From: Pseudomonas iranensis
GTDB lineage: Bacteria; Pseudomonadota; Gammaproteobacteria; Pseudomonadales; Pseudomonadaceae
Direction of reading: 5' to 3'
NCBI RefSeq assembly: GCF_014268585.2
Contig: NZ_CP077092.1
Location: forward strand, 3,038,001 to 3,102,000
DNA length: 64,000 bases
In this document: piece by piece, positions 53,337-62,237 of the stretch
Numbering within the stretch: the first letter of the stretch is position 1
Layout of the letters: the number at the start of each line of letters is the position of its first letter
The notes under the pieces: model-generated
What the model saw: the letters and a program-made list of their open reading frames with translations, nothing else
The model's database searches: none
Told to the model about the DNA's origin: nothing
Translations under genes and position numbers: made by a program

Positions 53337-56132
53337 ATGATGTCTCCAGTGACGCCTCGGATTAGTCTTTTAATAACAGTCATTGCAAGTTTTCTTATAA
53401 GTCTGCAGGTGTTTGCTGATAGCTCCACTAATTATACCTACACAACGTTGGGGCAGATCGCTAGCATTGACGGGCCGCGTACTGATGTCTCGGACGTTAC
53501 TAGCTACACATATGACCCTCAGGGCAATCTGACCACGATCACCAATGCGCTGGGCCATGTTGTGACGTTTGCGAATTTCGATAACCAAGGGCACGCGCAA
53601 TCGGTAACTGACGCCAATGGGGTGGTAACGATATTGGGTTATACCCAGCAGGGATGGTTGGCATCAAGCAATACTGCAGGAGCGACAACTAAGTACGCCT
53701 ATAACGCAGTAGGTGACCTTACTCGCGCTACGTTACCGGACGGCAGTTTTCTTGCTTATTCCTATGATGACGCCCGACGCCTGATAAGTGTTGCGAATGC
53801 TCTCGGCGAGACTCAAACGTATACTTTGGATGCAATGGGCAACCGCACGGTCGTGCAGGTAAAGGACGCAAGTGGCGGCCTAACTCGTCTCCAGCATCGT
53901 ACTTACGATGAGTTGGGGCGGTTGCTTACCTTAGTGGGTGCAAATGGACAAACGACGCATTACGCTTACGATCGGAACAATCAGCGCATAAAGCAAACTG
54001 ATGCACGGAGTAATGCAACTACACAGGCATTTGATGCGTTGGGACGTGTAACACAAATTGTAGACCCCTTAAGTGGTGTCAGTGCACTGACCTATAACGC
54101 TGATAACAAGATAACTGTATTCGTGGATCCTCGCGGTGTCACGACAGAGTATGTGTATGACAGTTTTGGTCGTGTCCTGCAGGTAAAAAGTCCAGATAGC
54201 GGCCTTTCGACCTACGTTTATGATGAAGGGGGCAATGTCACACAAAAAACCGATGGTCGGGGTTTGATCACAACCTATCAGTACGACGCGCTTAATCGTG
54301 TAACAGCACGGCGCTATCCATCAAATCCAACATTGGATGTGCTGTACACTTATGATGCAAGCGATACGGATAACAAGGGCATCGGGCGCCTAACAGGTGT
54401 TCAAGATGCGAGCGGTACGGTGTCCTATAAATATGATGGTCGTGGGCTGCTTATCGCTCAGGATAGTGCTCAGAAATTAGATGCGCTCAAAGTTACCACC
54501 ACTCAAAGTTACGATTATGACAATGCGGGGCGAATTGCTAGCTATAATTACCCGGATGGCATATCTGTGAATTACACCCGTGATGGTTCTGGGAAAGTAA
54601 ACGCAATCACAGCGATATCTCTAGGAGATACATACCCAATAGCTACCAATATCAATTATGTTCCGTTCGGCCCGGTTAAAAAGTTGACGTGGGGTAATGG
54701 CTATGAGTTAACCCGTACGTATGATCAAGATTACCAGCTCATTACTCAGAATGTCGGCAATTGGCAGCATCAGTATAGCTACGATGCAGTAGGTAACATT
54801 ACTAGCCAACAGAGCAATCTTTGGGAAGACGTGCAATACCGGTATGACGCTCTGAATCGCCTTACGCGTGAGCAGGCAGTCAGCACGCAAAAAGATTACG
54901 TCTTGGATGCCTCCGGCAACCGTACCTCGCGCACTACAACAAATCTGGCTAATGGTAACATCAGTGAGATGCAGCAAGCAGTTGTTGCGTCGGATAGTAA
55001 TCGCTTGACGACGATTAATGATTTTCCACTTACCTACGATGAAAGTGGGAATATTCAGCAGCACAGTAACGGCTTGCGTTATACCTATGATGCCTCTGGG
55101 CGAATGAATGCGGTTTATCAAGATGGTACGCAAAAGGTTGCTACTTACGGTTATAACAACCAAGGGCAGCGAGATATTCAAATCAATTATGACCCAGTAA
55201 GCGGTGCGCTGCTGAATGGTAGCGTCTACCTGTACGGCCCTAACGGAGACCTAATCGGCCAAGCGAATTACAATTCGATAGGGCAAAAAACCCTAACCCG
55301 ATATTGGTTCTGGCTGGATGGTATGCCATTGGCACAGGTCGAACTCAGCTATATAAATGGTTCCAATAATGGCCGTCGTTTAATTTATCTTCATCCGGAT
55401 CACTTGAATACTCCGCGCCTAGCTAGCACAGATCAAGGTGTCATCTGGAGCTGGAACAGTGATGCATATGGAAACAGCCTCCCCAATGAAGACGTCGATG
55501 GAGATGGTGTCAAAACAAATATCCCTCTACGTTTTCCTGGGCAGCTTTATGACGTACAAACAAAGCTAAATTACAATTATTTCCGCGATTATGATCCCGA
55601 GATCGGGCGTTATATCGAGAGCGACCCGGTTGGACTCGAAGGCGGGTTGAACACCTATGGATATGTCTACGGAAATCCACTGAAATATTCAGACTCTAAA
55701 GGCTTAAATCCAGCCGTAGCTGGATTATGTTTTGTGCCTGGTGTGGGCTGGATAGGGTGTGGGGTAGCAGCGGCGGGCACAGGTGCTGCAGCTTTAGCCT
55801 GTTATCTTACGGGTACCTGTGAACGATTCGCTGAGGCCTGTAGTGCAGCTTGGAATGAAATCGCAGGTGGGGATGAAAGCGTAGTTGATACGACCCAGCC
55901 AGAAAATCCACCAACAATTTCTGATGATCCATCTCAGCCGCCAGGTGAGGGCTGGGAGTGGCGAGGTCGGGGAGAGCCTGGCTCAAGAGAAGGGGCATGG
56001 TATAACCCGAGTACTGATCAATCACTTCATGACGACAGAACTCATCCAGCAGGAAAAGATCCACATGTCACTTATACTGATCCAAGCGGTAAGCGTTGGG
56101 ATAATTACGGAAATGGTTGGGTTTCCCAGTAA
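53337..56132 (+). CDS. secreted Rhs-family polymorphic toxin with type 37-like C-terminal module
   Basis: 931 residues. A second signal peptide (SPVTPRISLLITVIASFLIS, cleavage near VFA) is followed by about twenty YD repeats and the canonical core end YNYFRDYDPEIGRYIESDPV-GLEGG, with YGYVYGNPLKYSDSKG at about residues 770-789. The variable tail is 142 residues: a hydrophobic Ala/Gly stretch with several Cys (about 790-830), a Pro/Ser linker, and PGEGWEWRGRGEPGSREGAW with NPSTDQSLHDDRTHP, which I recognise as the polymorphic toxin type 37 pattern. ATG 53337 or 53340 follows AAGGA. The toxin's target is not known to me. Confidence 0.88.
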   Translation: MMSPVTPRISLLITVIASFLISLQVFADSSTNYTYTTLGQIASIDGPRTDVSDVTSYTYDPQGNLTTITNALGHVVTFANFDNQGHAQSVTDANGVVTILGYTQQGWLASSNTAGATTKYAYNAVGDLTRATLPDGSFLAYSYDDARRLISVANALGETQTYTLDAMGNRTVVQVKDASGGLTRLQHRTYDELGRLLTLVGANGQTTHYAYDRNNQRIKQTDARSNATTQAFDALGRVTQIVDPLSGVSALTYNADNKITVFVDPRGVTTEYVYDSFGRVLQVKSPDSGLSTYVYDEGGNVTQKTDGRGLITTYQYDALNRVTARRYPSNPTLDVLYTYDASDTDNKGIGRLTGVQDASGTVSYKYDGRGLLIAQDSAQKLDALKVTTTQSYDYDNAGRIASYNYPDGISVNYTRDGSGKVNAITAISLGDTYPIATNINYVPFGPVKKLTWGNGYELTRTYDQDYQLITQNVGNWQHQYSYDAVGNITSQQSNLWEDVQYRYDALNRLTREQAVSTQKDYVLDASGNRTSRTTTNLANGNISEMQQAVVASDSNRLTTINDFPLTYDESGNIQQHSNGLRYTYDASGRMNAVYQDGTQKVATYGYNNQGQRDIQINYDPVSGALLNGSVYLYGPNGDLIGQANYNSIGQKTLTRYWFWLDGMPLAQVELSYINGSNNGRRLIYLHPDHLNTPRLASTDQGVIWSWNSDAYGNSLPNEDVDGDGVKTNIPLRFPGQLYDVQTKLNYNYFRDYDPEIGRYIESDPVGLEGGLNTYGYVYGNPLKYSDSKGLNPAVAGLCFVPGVGWIGCGVAAAGTGAAALACYLTGTCERFAEACSAAWNEIAGGDESVVDTTQPENPPTISDDPSQPPGEGWEWRGRGEPGSREGAWYNPSTDQSLHDDRTHPAGKDPHVTYTDPSGKRWDNYGNGWVSQ

Positions 56133-56147
56133 TGGCGGTGAGAAAGC

Positions 56148-56735
56148 ATGAATAAAATTTCTTTGTCTCAATTATCTGCGGTTTGGAAGGAGCATGTTTT
56201 ACTACGAGCCTCAGAAGCCATGAAAATTGGCCTGATTGAAACCCAGGACTGCATAGATTTACAGAGCGGCATAGTTATCTTTCCAGGCGGCATTGATGAG
56301 GATTGCATAACAAATTCACGACCTGATACTACAGTGAATGAATTGCTGTCTGTTCGTCATGAGGCTTTCGGGAAATGGACAGAGCGCCTTGAGTGTTTGG
56401 AGGACGCAGCTGAAGCTTTGCATGAGCTATGTTATAAAGAGAAACAAGCATTTATGTTTTGTGAGGCGGGATACTTAAAGCTCGGAGATAAGTTTTTAAC
56501 TCAATATGATTATGTTGTAGTTAATGGCGATCCGTTGCTTTTAGTAGATGTCCTCAAAAGCTCATCGGCCGATATAGCAAAAGTTTTGAGGGCTTCTCGA
56601 TCTACAAGGATACTAGGAGTCGTAAAGGTTGAAGTGCCGGATAAAAATAGTTTTCTAGGCCGCCACAAATTGTTTATATGTGATGCGCTAGATGGGGATT
56701 CGGTATTTGTTTCTTCGTTGATACATGATTCTTAA
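56148..56735 (+). CDS. probable immunity protein of the Rhs toxin
   Basis: 195 residues, soluble, no signal peptide, low GC, starting 15 bases after the toxin stop with a GGTGAG ribosome site. It contains VRHEAFGKWTERLECLEDAA and FLTQYDYVVVNGDPLLLVDV. I do not recognise a named immunity family. Position, size and composition are those of a cognate immunity gene, which would be cytoplasmic. This assignment rests on context alone. Confidence 0.6.
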   Translation: MNKISLSQLSAVWKEHVLLRASEAMKIGLIETQDCIDLQSGIVIFPGGIDEDCITNSRPDTTVNELLSVRHEAFGKWTERLECLEDAAEALHELCYKEKQAFMFCEAGYLKLGDKFLTQYDYVVVNGDPLLLVDVLKSSSADIAKVLRASRSTRILGVVKVEVPDKNSFLGRHKLFICDALDGDSVFVSSLIHDS

Positions 56736-57035
56736 ATTGACGCGTTCACTACTATGCTGATTTTTAAGCATCACGACTCGGATTCCGGGCTCATGGCGAT
56801 GCAAGGTGGTGGACGGCGCTGGGAAAGCGCCTTTGGGATGCATGTGCTGCAGTTATCATGTGGCTGGACTGGATTGCTAAAATATGGAGCACTCAATTAG
56901 TCCTTTCTAGAGTTTGTGATGCGTCCAATGGGGTAAGAGGATTGGTCAAGTGTCCATCGAAGCGGCAATACACAATCTTTCCAGGCGCCACCGAAAATCA
57001 AGTGATCACGGAACCGTTGATTCTTCTGGCAAGGT
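56736..57035. other. spacer of about 300 bases without a gene
   Basis: No frame with a ribosome site. It may contain a lost toxin/immunity remnant, but nothing recognisable. Confidence 0.35.
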
Positions 57036-57245
57036 TCACGGGGTCTTTCTAAGCCTTGCTAAACCCTGCTTTATGTGACCCGCGTTCTCGCCAATCGTCC
57101 ACAACGCACCTCGAACGTTACCCCCAATCTCAACGCTCCCCTGGGCTTCGACATGGAGCGTTGACTCCATCAGCGCCTCCTCTAGTGCGAGCTGATTCTG
57201 ATACATCCTTTCCAGCACGTCTGATAACGAGTATTCGCCTGCCAT
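57036..57245 (-). CDS. 69-residue small protein, second intact copy of the repeated family
   Basis: It starts MAGEYSLSDVLERMYQNQLA and ends HIKQGLARLRKTP, with the same length and frame as the protein at 44552. The true start is ATG 57245, although the frame is open further upstream. Downstream flank similarity is limited to the last codons and a few bases. It lies directly beside the Rhs locus. Function unknown. Confidence 0.7.
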   Translation of the reverse strand: MAGEYSLSDVLERMYQNQLALEEALMESTLHVEAQGSVEIGGNVRGALWTIGENAGHIKQGLARLRKTP

Positions 57246-57572
57246 TTTCCTTTTTCCTTTTTCCTTTCCTTGGAGCCATCCGTCTGCTATCCGATGTTTT
57301 TGTTCATTCGGTTTCGCTTTCTCCGGCACCAAAGAAGGGGGGAGCGCGCAGCGTCCCTACGAAGGATGGCGGTTTGGAACGGAAGCCATCTGCGCATATA
57401 TCCCAGCTCAACCCCATTGCGCACATCCCAGCTAAGGTTCGAGTCAATGCCTATCTCACACCTGAGCGCCGTACGAAAAAAGGTACGTGCTTGGGCAATT
57501 GAAAGCAGTCCACTTTCGGCTGTTAACGCGACGAACGACTAACTCAAAGCTGTAGCGAGATCACGCCTGAAA
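57246..57572. other. spacer of about 330 bases without an accepted gene
   Basis: TTTTCCTTTTTCC repeats (57246-57267) lie just upstream of the 69-residue gene and form its purine-rich leader on the minus strand. No further gene seen. Confidence 0.4.
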
Positions 57573-58100
57573 TCACACGCCGTAACGTTTCTTCCCTCCT
57601 GAAGTAATGCAGTATCTTCCCCCTCGGGGGCCAATGCATATGCTGCCGGATGAACATGGACAAGATGAGCCGTATTCAGAAGCGGGGCTACGCACAGGTT
57701 GCGGCGCGGCACGCGCAGATTTTGGAACAGGCGCGACGTAGCAATCTGCACCGCTGCAAAGATTTTTAGAGGAAAGCCACCTAGCTGGCTGGCCATCAAC
57801 ACTTACGCGTACCCACTCGTTTCGTTTTTCAAAGACCTGCACCTTGTCTCCCCGCTGAAGCTTGGAAATGATTTTTCCGCCGGGTTGATCTCGGATGTTG
57901 AGTTTGTCTGTGCTGACGTATTGGTCGGCTGGCGGGGCTATGGGAGATGAAGGTTTAGCTGGAAACGAGGCTAATTTACCCGGTGTGCTCTGGGTGGTGG
58001 GCTGAATTTGGGCTGGAGTAGTGTCTTTTTTGCCGATTGCCCACAGAACTGCGACCAAGATTAGAAGCGGGACAAACCAAGATTGAGATTTCTTGCGCAT
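57573..58100 (-). CDS. membrane-anchored SH3-domain protein with Cys-rich tail
   Basis: 175 residues: a short basic start, an N-terminal signal anchor (about residues 8-25, SWFVPLLILVAVLWAIG), a Pro/Thr/Ser linker (about 30-60), and an SH3_3 domain (about 62-115, STDKLNIRDQPGGKIISKLQ, KVQVFEKRNEWVRV). The C-terminal motif SCPCSSGSICIGPRGGRYCI-TSGGKKRY has four or five Cys and a GPRGG turn as in small domains attached to nucleases and SH3 proteins. ATG 58100 has GGGAG eight bases upstream. It is probably periplasmic with a cell-wall or DNA-related role; specific function unknown. Confidence 0.8.
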   Translation of the reverse strand: MRKKSQSWFVPLLILVAVLWAIGKKDTTPAQIQPTTQSTPGKLASFPAKPSSPIAPPADQYVSTDKLNIRDQPGGKIISKLQRGDKVQVFEKRNEWVRVSVDGQPARWLSSKNLCSGADCYVAPVPKSARAAPQPVRSPASEYGSSCPCSSGSICIGPRGGRYCITSGGKKRYGV

Positions 58101-58126
58101 GTCCATTGCTCCCAAAAAAAGGTTCG

Positions 58127-58354
58127 TCAGTTGCCTTCGCGACGGAGTTGATTACTGCGGCCTACCGTGAGCTTAGACGTGCATCCGTTATCCTGTTCGA
58201 AATTCCAACCCGCTACTAAAGCGCTCACAGTTAGATTGCGCTGAGCAAGAGTTTCTACCGCCCAATCATCGGCGTCCCTCTCCAGGTCGTTGAATGCCTC
58301 ACTGGTACGCTCGTTCAGCAGCCAACCATGGGCACGCGTGGCGCAGCTGTGCAA
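58127..58354 (-). CDS. doubtful small ORF
   Basis: TTG start at 58354, 75 codons ending GRSNQLRREGN. The second half (ALVAGWNFEQDNGCTSKLTV) is protein-like, the first half less so, and no ribosome site is visible. It may be the tail of a lost gene upstream of the SH3 gene. Confidence 0.3.
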   Translation of the reverse strand: MHSCATRAHGWLLNERTSEAFNDLERDADDWAVETLAQRNLTVSALVAGWNFEQDNGCTSKLTVGRSNQLRREGN

Positions 58355-58384
58355 AACGTGGTGGATCGCTGTCGCAGAACAGGT

Positions 58385-58408
58385 TATTGTCTAGCGAACT
58401 AGATAATA
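58385..58408 (+). promoter_or_regulatory. inverted repeat before the MarR gene, probable operator
   Basis: Arms TATTGTCTAG and CTAGATAATA around CGAA, one mismatch in ten. It ends 13 bases before the MarR start. A further partial half-site, GAGCTAG, follows at 58411. This length and AT content match MarR-family operators, so autorepression of the MarR/reductase operon is likely. Confidence 0.75.
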
Positions 58409-58421
58409 GTGAGCTAGAGAA

Positions 58422-58874
58422 TTGAATCAAAATAGCGTTAGTCAGCAGCTTTCGTTTGCCCTTTATGGCGCGGCAAACCGGATGGTGCGGCTACACAAGC
58501 CCTTTCTTGAGCCCTTAGGCCTTACGTTCCCTCAGTACCTGGTCGTGCTGGAGTTGCTCAATGGTGCCCCGCAACCCGTTGGCGTTCTCGGTGAGCGCCT
58601 AAGTATGGATACAGGAACGATTACTCCGCTCCTTAAGCGTCTCGAATTATCGGGGCTTGTTACGCGTAAGCGGGATCCCAGTGATGAGCGCCGCGTCCTC
58701 GTGGATCTCACATCTCAAGGTCGAGCACTGGAGACTGAAGTTCAGGCAATCACCGGCAAGATCAGGACTGCATGTCAGCTGAACGAGCAGAACGTAGTAG
58801 AACTTCGGCGCACCCTAGACGGCCTAGCCCACCCACCAATTGAACACCCAATCGCAACAGTGGAGGAACCATGA
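58422..58874 (+). CDS. MarR-family regulator (OhrR/SarZ-like)
   Basis: Winged-helix protein of 150 residues starting with TTG 58422. After MNQNSVSQQLSFALYGAANR comes HKPFLEPLGLTFPQYLVVLE and a recognition segment LSMDTGTITPLLKRLELSGL with the wing KRDPSDERRVLVDLT. The OhrR group carries a sensing Cys in the first helix region; here that position appears to be occupied by another residue, and the only Cys is near residue 125. The TGA overlaps the next ATG (ATGA). Confidence 0.85.
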   Translation: MNQNSVSQQLSFALYGAANRMVRLHKPFLEPLGLTFPQYLVVLELLNGAPQPVGVLGERLSMDTGTITPLLKRLELSGLVTRKRDPSDERRVLVDLTSQGRALETEVQAITGKIRTACQLNEQNVVELRRTLDGLAHPPIEHPIATVEEP

Positions 58875-59617
58875 AAATCGGCATTCTCGGCACAGGACAT
58901 ATCGGTAAGACTTTGGTTAGCAAATTGAGCCTTGCAGGTCACATCGTTAAGGTTGCGAACTCCCGTGGCCCAGAGACGATCGACAAAGCATTGCTGACTA
59001 CCGGCGCAGTAGCACTAACCGCGCAGGAAGCTGTAACGGATGTCGACGCAGTCATTTTGTCTGTTCCCCTTACGCGTATTCCTGATGTTGCTTCGATACT
59101 CTCAGGTGTCCCAAGCGAGACGGTGGTGATCGATACCTCCAACTATTATCCTTTCCGCGACGGAAATATTGACGCGATTGAAGCTGGACAAGTGGAAAGT
59201 CTCTGGGTCGCCGAGCAATTGGGTCGCCCGATTGTAAAAGCTTGGAACGCGATCGGTTCTGCTTCGTTAGCCAGCAAGGGTAAACCTTCCGGGGATCCAG
59301 ACCGTATTGCATTGCCAGTTGCTGCCGACAGAGACAGAGATCGTGACGTGGCTAGAACCTTGGTCGAGGATACGGGCCTTGATTTTTATTATTCGGGGCC
59401 ACTCAAGGACTCGTGGCGGCAGCAGCCTGGTGCCCCAGCTTACTGCACTGATCTCAAACTAAACGAGATAGCCGAGGCGCTCGCCGCGGCGGAAAAAGAC
59501 AGGTTGCCGAAGCGTCGAGATCTGGGTGTCGCAGTGATGCAGGAGCGGCTTGGTGATGGCACGACCAATCCAGATGCAGAGTGGGGCGTACGATTGGTAC
59601 GGGCTATTAATATGTAG
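58871..59617 (+). CDS. NADPH-dependent F420-reductase-type NAD(P)-binding protein
   Basis: The Rossmann start MKIGILGTGHIGKTLVSKLS (GxGxxG at residues 7-12), then VKVANSRGPE for NADP phosphate recognition, VDAVILSVPLTRIPDVASIL, and VIDTSNYYPFRDG match the F420 reductase/NPQ-like NAD(P)-binding family of about 210-250 residues. In Pseudomonas, which lacks F420, members act on other redox partners or unknown substrates. It is co-transcribed with the MarR regulator and so probably induced by the same signal. Confidence 0.85.
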   Translation: MKIGILGTGHIGKTLVSKLSLAGHIVKVANSRGPETIDKALLTTGAVALTAQEAVTDVDAVILSVPLTRIPDVASILSGVPSETVVIDTSNYYPFRDGNIDAIEAGQVESLWVAEQLGRPIVKAWNAIGSASLASKGKPSGDPDRIALPVAADRDRDRDVARTLVEDTGLDFYYSGPLKDSWRQQPGAPAYCTDLKLNEIAEALAAAEKDRLPKRRDLGVAVMQERLGDGTTNPDAEWGVRLVRAINM

Positions 59618-60392
59618 GTTTCATTTGCGCGAAACGCTGTGATGTCGAACTTCGTAATGGTAGAAAAATTTGCCACAGCGGACGTGTGCATCACAGCGTT
59701 TCATTTCCGGAACATGCCCACCTTCCTTCTCGTCGTAACGCTTTGCGATGTTGTGGCTGAGGTCGGAGGCTGAAGGCTATATGCGTCACCTAGGCCAAGA
59801 TCGGTGGGATTGTGTTAGCGGGCGGTGAACTTCAGTGCCGTCAGTACGCCCGCTGGCATAAGCCGCATATGCCGCTTCTCTTAGAAAGATCATCGTTTTA
59901 TAGAAGCGTACCCTGAGCGTGCGGGAAGACGCTGGCTGGGCATTGTTAATTGGAAGCCAGGTACGCCCCCCTTAAGGCGTTTGGAGCCGCTCCGAAAGGC
60001 TGAAATCGTCATCATTCGTCAATCGAAAAGTCCCCCTAGCTTGAGCAACATGGTTCACATACATCGGAGCCTTATTGCGCGGTTTTGGCGCCAAGCATAG
60101 GCGCACACTCACAGCGAATGTCCCGGCTTTACAGCGACCTCTGCTCTTGAACTCCGTGAAATGATCTACCTTCGCCTCGAAGAAGGTCTAGGCCATTCAA
60201 AATGCGCTTTGTTTCGATCTGAATACCAGTCCTGTCCCGTTCAGCGCCTTTATCCCTAGAGGGCGCTTTGAAAGAATGCGAGTTATCAGTTGTATCAACT
60301 GACCGCCTGTGGATTGGCTTCATTAGCAGGCTAGCCGGATTATTCAGCGCAAACACTGACGTGTTTGACCTCCACCACCGAGGAAACAAACA
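59618..60392. other. spacer of about 775 bases, no gene accepted
   Basis: One plus-strand frame, 59885-60100, is open for 71 codons (EAYPERAGRRWLGIVNWKPG) and looks mildly protein-like, but it has no start codon or ribosome site. The rest holds nothing recognisable except the leader of the next gene, with GAGGAAA before ATG 60393. Confidence 0.4.
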
Positions 60393-62036
60393 ATGGCCAA
60401 GGCCTCTGACGTATTCGTGCAAAGTCTGGAGAATGAAGGCGTGAAATACGTTTTCGGCATTCCAGGCGAAGAGAATCTCGACCTTTTAGAGTCCTTGCGA
60501 AAGTCGCCCATCAAGCTGGTGCTTACGCGTCACGAGCAGTCTGCGGGATTCATGGCTGCGACTTATGGCCGTCTGACCGGAAAAACGGGTGTTAGTCTTT
60601 CCACCTTAGGCCCCGGTGCTACGAATCTGGTGACCGCTGGAGCATATGCCTACCTTGGTGGTATGCCCATGCTGATGATTACTGGGCAAAAACCAATAAA
60701 AAAATCCAAGCAAGGTCGTTTCCAGATCATCGATGTGGTCGGCATGATGCAGCCGATTACGAAGTACACCCATCAGTTGGCATCCGCCGACAACATTCCT
60801 TCGCGTGTGCGTGAGGCATTTCGCCTTGCGGAAGAGGAGAAGCCAGGCGCTGTGCACCTAGAGCTCCCTGAGGATATTGCTGACGAGCAAACTGAAAGCA
60901 CGCCGTTACCTCCAAGCTCCAGCCGTCGCCCACTGGCAGAGCACAAATCGATCTGTTCAGCGGTTGAAAAGCTCAAAGCTGCTCGTTCCCCGATCCTCGT
61001 CATCGGCGCCGGCGCGAACCGTAAAATGACTGCAAAAGTGTTGAGGCAGTTGATCGACAAAACAGGTATCCCTTTCGTGACCACGCAGATGGGCAAGGGG
61101 GTGGTGGATGAGCGTCACCCGCGTTTCCTAGGGAACGCCGCATTATCTTCAGGCGACTTTGTGCACCGAGCCGTCGGAGCTGCAGATCTAATAGTGAACA
61201 TTGGCCACGATGTGATTGAGAAACCGCCTTTCTTCATGGCGCGCGGAGGGACTGAGGTCATTCACGTTAACTTCCGCTCTGCTGAGGTTGACCCAGTGTA
61301 TTTCCCGCAGATAGAAGTTGTCGGGGACATTGCGAACGCGGTATGGCAGATCAGTGAAGCGCTAGATGACACTTCGCAATGGGACTTTACGCGGCTGATG
61401 GCCATCCGCGAAGCCAATGAAGCCCAAATTGCTGAAGGTGCCGACGATAATCGCTTCCCGATCTACCCGCAGCGGCTGGTCGCAGATATCCGGAGGGCAT
61501 TGCCTTCCGAAGGCATCGTTGCGCTCGATAACGGGATCTACAAGATCTGGTTTGCGCGAAATTACAAGGCGCACATGCCGAACACCGTGCTGCTCGATAA
61601 TGCCTTGGCGACGATGGGTGCTGGCTTGCCATCGGCGATGGCGGCGCACTTGGTCTATCCCGACCGACCAGTGATTGCGGTCTGTGGCGACGGTGGCTTC
61701 ATGATGAACAGCCAAGAGTTGGAAACTGCCGTTCGGATGAAGATGAACCTGACAGTGGTGATTCTTCGCGATGACGGTTACGGAATGATCCGTTGGAAGC
61801 AAGCCAACATGGGTTTCACCGACTTCGGGCTGGATTACGGCAATCCCGACTTTGTTCAGTATGCGGAAAGCTACGGGGCCATGGGGCATCGTGTTGAAAG
61901 CGCGGAAACGCTACTTACGCTGCTGAACTGGTGCCAGAAGAATCCTGGCGTGCATGTGATTGACTGCCCAGTTGACTATTCCGAAAACGATTCGATTTTG
62001 AATCACGAACTCAGAAAGCGTAGCGCCGCCGTGTAA
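60393..62036 (+). CDS. acetolactate synthase-like ThDP enzyme (catabolic/large-subunit type)
   Basis: 547 residues with the three ThDP-enzyme domains. N-terminal: GVKYVFGIPGEENLDLLESL, the cofactor Glu in LTRHEQSAGFMA (about residue 50) and LGPGATNLVT. Central: PILVIGAGANRKMT. C-terminal: the ThDP/Mg motif GDGGFMMNSQELETAVRMKM running to NLTVVILRDDGYGMI. The family condenses two pyruvates to acetolactate, but close relatives use other 2-oxo acids. No small regulatory subunit follows. Whether it makes acetolactate for biosynthesis or overflow is unknown. A strong terminator follows. Confidence 0.87.
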   Translation: MAKASDVFVQSLENEGVKYVFGIPGEENLDLLESLRKSPIKLVLTRHEQSAGFMAATYGRLTGKTGVSLSTLGPGATNLVTAGAYAYLGGMPMLMITGQKPIKKSKQGRFQIIDVVGMMQPITKYTHQLASADNIPSRVREAFRLAEEEKPGAVHLELPEDIADEQTESTPLPPSSSRRPLAEHKSICSAVEKLKAARSPILVIGAGANRKMTAKVLRQLIDKTGIPFVTTQMGKGVVDERHPRFLGNAALSSGDFVHRAVGAADLIVNIGHDVIEKPPFFMARGGTEVIHVNFRSAEVDPVYFPQIEVVGDIANAVWQISEALDDTSQWDFTRLMAIREANEAQIAEGADDNRFPIYPQRLVADIRRALPSEGIVALDNGIYKIWFARNYKAHMPNTVLLDNALATMGAGLPSAMAAHLVYPDRPVIAVCGDGGFMMNSQELETAVRMKMNLTVVILRDDGYGMIRWKQANMGFTDFGLDYGNPDFVQYAESYGAMGHRVESAETLLTLLNWCQKNPGVHVIDCPVDYSENDSILNHELRKRSAAV

Positions 62037-62040
62037 CGCT

Positions 62041-62079
62041 CCGCCAGGGGCACCATATTTGGTGCCCCTGACGGCTTTT
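62041..62079 (+). terminator. rho-independent terminator of the acetolactate-synthase-like gene
   Basis: AGGGGCACCA, loop TATT, TGGTGCCCCT: a perfect 10-base stem extended by further pairs on both sides, then CTTTTC. It starts five bases after the stop codon. Confidence 0.9.
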
Positions 62080-62237
62080 CTTGATTGGTATCAACTCTAT
62101 ACAAGTCTTGGCTCAAAACTGATGTTTTTCCATGTGTGAGCATGCACTAGCATCAACCTGTTAAGCATGTTCTGTGCCCTAACTTAACGCCACGATAATT
62201 ATCTAAATTCAAATCGACGCTTTGTTTGGAGTCTGTT

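Noticed and set aside
53370..53600. Minus-strand frames inside the Rhs genes
   Set aside because: Shadows of the repetitive YD coding sequence.
59885..60100. 71-codon open plus-strand frame
   Set aside because: There is no start codon or ribosome site; composition alone is not enough to call a gene.
60129..60422. 97-codon minus-strand frame before the acetolactate-synthase-like gene
   Set aside because: It runs into the 5' end of that gene, has no ribosome site and no protein-like pattern.
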